From contig JADJHL010000008.1 of NCBI GenBank assembly GCA_016707585.1, forward strand, positions 1-64,000: a stretch of 64,000 nt of DNA, in the 5' to 3' direction. This DNA comes from Ignavibacteriales bacterium (lineage in GTDB: Bacteria; Bacteroidota; Ignavibacteria; Ignavibacteriales; Ignavibacteriaceae). A program made the translations under genes and the position numbers. How positions within the stretch are numbered: position 1 is the stretch's first letter; each line of letters opens with the position of its first letter. Positions 60,413 to 64,000 of this stretch are shown in pieces. The notes beneath the pieces are model-generated. The model saw nothing but the letters and a program-made list of their open reading frames with translations, made no database searches and was not told the origin of the DNA.

Positions 60413-62110
60413 ATGAATTGGATTTATAAAATACAAACCGCTTTTTCAAGCAAATCAATTGGATTGTTTTCAATAATATTATTGTTTGTATTTAGTCCGG
60501 CTTCATATTGTCTTAATTCAAATCAAGATACACTAGCAGTAATTGATCATAAAGTAATCTCTTCGTCTGATTTTATTTCTTCATATAAAGAAAAATTAAC
60601 AAGAATAGGATTAACTGATAACGGTGAAACAAGGTTTGGCTATTTAATGAATCTTGTAACTGATGAATTGCTTATTACTGAAGCGAAAAATAAAGGATTT
60701 GATAAAACCGAAACTGCAAAAAAAGAATATAAAAGAATTTGTTTGCAGGAACTTCTTAACGCCTATACTATAAAATATATTTCTCCAACCATAGTTATAA
60801 ATGAAAGCGATCTACAGGATTTATTTGTTAAGCTAAATACAAAAATAAAAGTTAGTCATCTTTATGCGCCTACAAAAGAAAAAGCTGATTTGCTTTACAA
60901 GGAATTGAAGAGTGGAAAGGGGTTTGAAGATTTAGCTAAAGAAAATTTTCTTGATCCGGAACTTAGGAAAAACGGTGGTTCTCTTGGATACATTTCTATT
61001 GATGAAATGGATCCTGAATTTGAAATAGTCGCTTACTCATTGCGGGTTGGAGAAATTTCCCAACCTGTGAAAACAGTTCAAGGATATAGCATTATAAGAG
61101 TTGAGGATATAAAAAATAACCCACTGCTAACAGAAAACGAATTTCTAAAAGCAAAAGAAAGGCTTAAAGCATTTGCACGTAAGCGAGCATTTGAAGAAGC
61201 ATCAAAACAATTTTCAAATTCACTTAACCAGCAACTTGAAGTTAGATTAAATGATGAACTTATTGATAAGATATATAATTCACTTCAAGAAAAACCTTTC
61301 CCAAACTTATTAGAAACATCATCATCCATTTCTAAAAAAGATTTAAAGAACATTGTTGTTTATTCAAAATTAGGGAAATGGGATTTGCAAACTTTAATCA
61401 ATGAAATGAGTACTGCAACTAAGAAACAAGAGAAGCAATTAAGAACAAAAGAAAACGTAGAAGATTTTATTCGCGGACTAGTAAATAGAAAATTTATTGA
61501 ACAAAAAGCTATTGAAGAACAATTAGATAAAACTCCTGCATACATAAAAAATGTTGAATTTAATTTTAATACATACCTGCTCTCAGCTTTTGAAGATGAA
61601 ATGAAAAAGAAAATATCAGTTTCGCCAGATTCAGTTAAGGAATACTACTTAAAAAATATAAATCAATTTAAAACTGAACCATTAATAAGATTAAGTTCAA
61701 TCCTATTAGACAATTCTAATATGGCTGATTCTGTTAAGCATTTATTGGAAAGCGGTATTCTATTTGAAGAGTTAGCAAAAAAATATTCCACACAAACTTT
61801 TGTAGCAGAAAATGGTGGTGATTTAGGTTATTACAAGAAAGATGAATTGGATGATTTAGCTGAGAATGTTTTTGAATTAAAAATTGGCCAATGGTCTGGA
61901 CCTTATTCTGACACGAACAAATATGTTTTTCTTAAATGTACTGATTTGAAACCATCATTAACTAAATCGTTTGAAGAATCAAAAGAAGAAATTGAAAAAA
62001 ATTTAAGTTCATTAGAGTGGTATAAAATAAGAGATGAGGTTGTTATATCACTTAAAGAAGAAATTGAATGTAAAGTGTTTCTTAAAAAATTGTATGAAAT
62101 AAAAATTTAA
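60413..62110 (+). CDS. Peptidylprolyl isomerase with two parvulin domains (SurA/PpiD-like)
   Basis: 565 residues with an N-terminal signal or membrane anchor (IGLFSIILLFVFSPASY). A SurA-N-like helical region follows, then a parvulin domain at about 140-235 (KVSHLYAPTKEKADLLYKEL, NGGSLGYISIDEMDPEFEI, GEISQPVKTVQGYSIIRV). A second, divergent one is at about 425-530 (LFEELAKKYSTQTFVAENGG, DLGYYKKDELDDLAENVF). It probably folds outer-membrane proteins in the periplasm; its neighbour is a TonB-dependent receptor. It lies 30 bases after the beta-galactosidase. Confidence 0.9.
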   Translation: MNWIYKIQTAFSSKSIGLFSIILLFVFSPASYCLNSNQDTLAVIDHKVISSSDFISSYKEKLTRIGLTDNGETRFGYLMNLVTDELLITEAKNKGFDKTETAKKEYKRICLQELLNAYTIKYISPTIVINESDLQDLFVKLNTKIKVSHLYAPTKEKADLLYKELKSGKGFEDLAKENFLDPELRKNGGSLGYISIDEMDPEFEIVAYSLRVGEISQPVKTVQGYSIIRVEDIKNNPLLTENEFLKAKERLKAFARKRAFEEASKQFSNSLNQQLEVRLNDELIDKIYNSLQEKPFPNLLETSSSISKKDLKNIVVYSKLGKWDLQTLINEMSTATKKQEKQLRTKENVEDFIRGLVNRKFIEQKAIEEQLDKTPAYIKNVEFNFNTYLLSAFEDEMKKKISVSPDSVKEYYLKNINQFKTEPLIRLSSILLDNSNMADSVKHLLESGILFEELAKKYSTQTFVAENGGDLGYYKKDELDDLAENVFELKIGQWSGPYSDTNKYVFLKCTDLKPSLTKSFEESKEEIEKNLSSLEWYKIRDEVVISLKEEIECKVFLKKLYEIKI

Positions 62111-62129
62111 AAAAATTATTGGTTTGAAA

Positions 62130-64000
62130 ATGAAAAAAGAATTTCTACTATTATCTTTTTTTCTGTTATTCATTCTGTCTGAATTGATTTTATCGCAGAG
62201 CTCCGGAAAACTTACCGGAAAAATTATAGATGCCTCAACTGGAGAGCCTGTTGCTTTTGCAAATGTTGTACTCGAAGGAACAAACTTTGGAGCAGCAAGT
62301 GATATGGATGGCGATTATCTAATTGTAAATGTTCCATCCGGTACTTACAATATTATTGTAAGCTATATTGGTTATGTTAAAGTTGTAACGCAAAATGTAA
62401 AAGTCCATACTGATTTAACTACAAAAATTGGTTTTACTTTAACTCCAACTTCTGTTTCACTTCAGCAGGAAATTGTTATCATCGCAAAAACTCCACTGAT
62501 TAAAAAAGACTTAACATCAACTGAATCCAGAATAACTGCTGATGAAATTGAAGGTATGCCATTACAAAATCTTGATCAACTGATTAGCTTACAAGCTGGT
62601 GTAAATAAAGATGCTTCTGGCGATATTCATATTCGTGGCGGAAGATCGAGTGAAATATCTTACCTAATAAATGGCATAAGTATTACAGATGATTATGATC
62701 GCTCTCAAGCATTGGTTGTAGAAACCGGATCAATACAAGAATTGCAAGTAATCAGCGGGACTTTTAATGCTGAGTATGGAAATGCGCTTAGCGGTGTTGT
62801 AAATCTTGTTACAAAAACCGGCGGTTCAAAATTTCAAAGCAATATCGAAATGTGGTCCGGTGATTATGTAAGTAGTAACAAAGATATTTTCTGGAACATA
62901 AATGATTTCAATCTTGTTGCCAATTATAATTTTCAAGGTTCGATAAGTGGTCCATTGTTATCAGATAATATTACATACTTTTTAACGATGAGAAGATTTT
63001 ACGATGGCGGTTATATTTATGGAATAAATAAATATAACTCGGAAGGGCGTTCCAAATTTGTTAATGGTGAGTTTGTAGAAAATCCTGGTGATAATTCATA
63101 TGTATCAATGAACTCAAATGATAGATGGAGCGGACAGACAACAATTGATTGGAGAATATCTAAAGATTTTAATTTAAAGGTTGATGCTTTTGGAAGTTTG
63201 GAGTCAGCTAAAAATTATAATCATATTTATAGATTAAATCCCAATGGTGCCAAAGGAAATGAGATAAAAGGTTACAGTATTTTCAGTACACTTACTAATG
63301 TACTTTATCTGAATACATTTCAATCGCTCACATTAGCATATAAGTACAATGATTTTACATCAAATTTATATGACGATCCTTATGATCCACGTTACGTTCA
63401 TCCGGATTCCTTAAATATTTCGGGGTTTCATTTTTATACAGCCGGAACTGATCTTAACCGCTTTCAGCGAAATACAGAAAGCATGATTTTGAAATGGGAT
63501 TTAACAAGTCAGGTTGATAAAATAAATCTTGCAAAAGTTGGAATTGAATTTCAGAAAGATAATTTATTTTATGAAAATATTAATCTGATTGCAGCAACTA
63601 ATGAAAACGGCCAACAAATTTTTCCATTCAAACCTTTTATCCAAGGAATTGAATCTCCACAACATGATTTATTTGAAAGAAATCCTTTTAGACTAAGCGC
63701 GTATATTCAGGATAAAATTGAGTTCGAAAGTTTGATCATAAATGTTGGATTGCGTTTTGATATGTTTAATCCGCAAGGTAAAGTGCCAACTGATCTGGAA
63801 GATCCAAACATTTACAATCCATTTAAGCTTGAACATATTTATCAAGATCTTAATAATGATGGTTTAATTGGAATTGATGAGCAAACAGATTTAAACAAAT
63901 TAAGTTTGATCGAACGCGAATCTTTCTGGTACACAAAAACCAAAGTTAAAACAGGATTAAGTCCACGCTTTGGTGTTGCATATCCAATTACGGATAGAGG
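62130..64000 (+). CDS. TonB-dependent receptor, partial at window end
   Basis: Starts at ATG 62130 and stays open to the window edge, 623 codons so far. Signal peptide (LLLSFFLLFILSELILSQ), then a carboxypeptidase-regulatory-like domain (GKIIDASTGEPVAFANVVLE, SGTYNIIVSYIGYV), the plug (DEIEGMPLQNLDQLISLQAG, GDIHIRGGRSSEISYLINGI, EYGNALSGVVNLVTK) and the first barrel strands. Such receptors import large substrates across the outer membrane. Its place after the beta-galactosidase and chaperone suggests oligosaccharide uptake. No SusD-like gene is visible within the window. Confidence 0.93.
   Translation, partial: MKKEFLLLSFFLLFILSELILSQSSGKLTGKIIDASTGEPVAFANVVLEGTNFGAASDMDGDYLIVNVPSGTYNIIVSYIGYVKVVTQNVKVHTDLTTKIGFTLTPTSVSLQQEIVIIAKTPLIKKDLTSTESRITADEIEGMPLQNLDQLISLQAGVNKDASGDIHIRGGRSSEISYLINGISITDDYDRSQALVVETGSIQELQVISGTFNAEYGNALSGVVNLVTKTGGSKFQSNIEMWSGDYVSSNKDIFWNINDFNLVANYNFQGSISGPLLSDNITYFLTMRRFYDGGYIYGINKYNSEGRSKFVNGEFVENPGDNSYVSMNSNDRWSGQTTIDWRISKDFNLKVDAFGSLESAKNYNHIYRLNPNGAKGNEIKGYSIFSTLTNVLYLNTFQSLTLAYKYNDFTSNLYDDPYDPRYVHPDSLNISGFHFYTAGTDLNRFQRNTESMILKWDLTSQVDKINLAKVGIEFQKDNLFYENINLIAATNENGQQIFPFKPFIQGIESPQHDLFERNPFRLSAYIQDKIEFESLIINVGLRFDMFNPQGKVPTDLEDPNIYNPFKLEHIYQDLNNDGLIGIDEQTDLNKLSLIERESFWYTKTKVKTGLSPRFGVAYPITDR

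Noticed and set aside
1..64000. tRNA and rRNA genes
   Set aside because: Looked for cloverleaf-like and conserved rRNA segments in all gaps and saw none; a tRNA-finding program would be decisive.

Overview
The window is an AT-rich bacterial segment that most resembles the Ignavibacteria/Bacteroidota-Chlorobi group. The evidence is a clade II (Sec-type) nitrous oxide reductase cluster, a TonB-dependent receptor with a carboxypeptidase-regulatory-like front domain, traces of a sorting-domain secreted protein, and the type of DnaE and Rrf2 proteins seen. This assignment is inferred from gene content. No rRNA, tRNA or CRISPR array was found.

Layout. 1-4.4 kb is mobile-element-like: the tail of a gene cut by the window edge, a 270-bp field of direct and inverted repeats, small unknown genes, and broken genes. 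4.5-9.3 kb holds a DUF72 protein, a HAD protein and a replicative-type DNA polymerase III alpha subunit split into two adjacent genes in the wrong order (C-terminal half first). 9.3-15.7 kb has two tandem terminator-like hairpins and a CusCBA/CzcCBA-type heavy-metal efflux operon. 16.0-19.8 kb (minus strand) is a mobile module: a phage-type COOH-NH2 amidoligase, a class II glutamine amidotransferase, zinc-binding proteins, a ribbon-helix-helix-like protein, a Gam-like DNA-end protector and a lipoprotein. 20.0-34.3 kb (plus strand) is a compact defence-like island: an MmeI-like methyltransferase-nuclease, two unrecognised PD-(D/E)XK-like proteins, McrB with an inserted EVE-like domain, McrC, a 1325-residue SF1 helicase-nuclease, then an ADP-ribosylglycohydrolase and a small HD hydrolase. 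34.4-38.1 kb carries unfamiliar accessory genes and a strange G-rich tract.

38.1-54.0 kb is a nitrogen-oxide respiration region. It has an Rrf2 regulator, a heme-copper nitric-oxide-reductase-like pair whose metal site departs from both canonical NO reductase and oxidase, a Crp/Fnr regulator, DUF2249 proteins, two further heme-copper-like membrane proteins, a DUF59 protein and a ferredoxin. These are followed by cytochrome c-nosZ-nosB-like-nosL-nosD-nosF-nosY and a second Rrf2 gene. The likely physiology is reduction of NO to N2O and N2O to N2. 54.6-64 kb is a carbohydrate region: a LacI regulator with two matching palindromic operators, galT, a large exported beta-galactosidase with a LamG-like insert, a parvulin-type isomerase and a TonB-dependent receptor running off the end.

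A recurring technical theme is that several conserved genes (amidotransferase, amidoligase, mcrC, the 20.0-kb gene) are broken by single-base indels, mostly in A or T runs, that restore perfectly if one base is added or removed. This suggests homopolymer sequencing errors at least as much as real decay.
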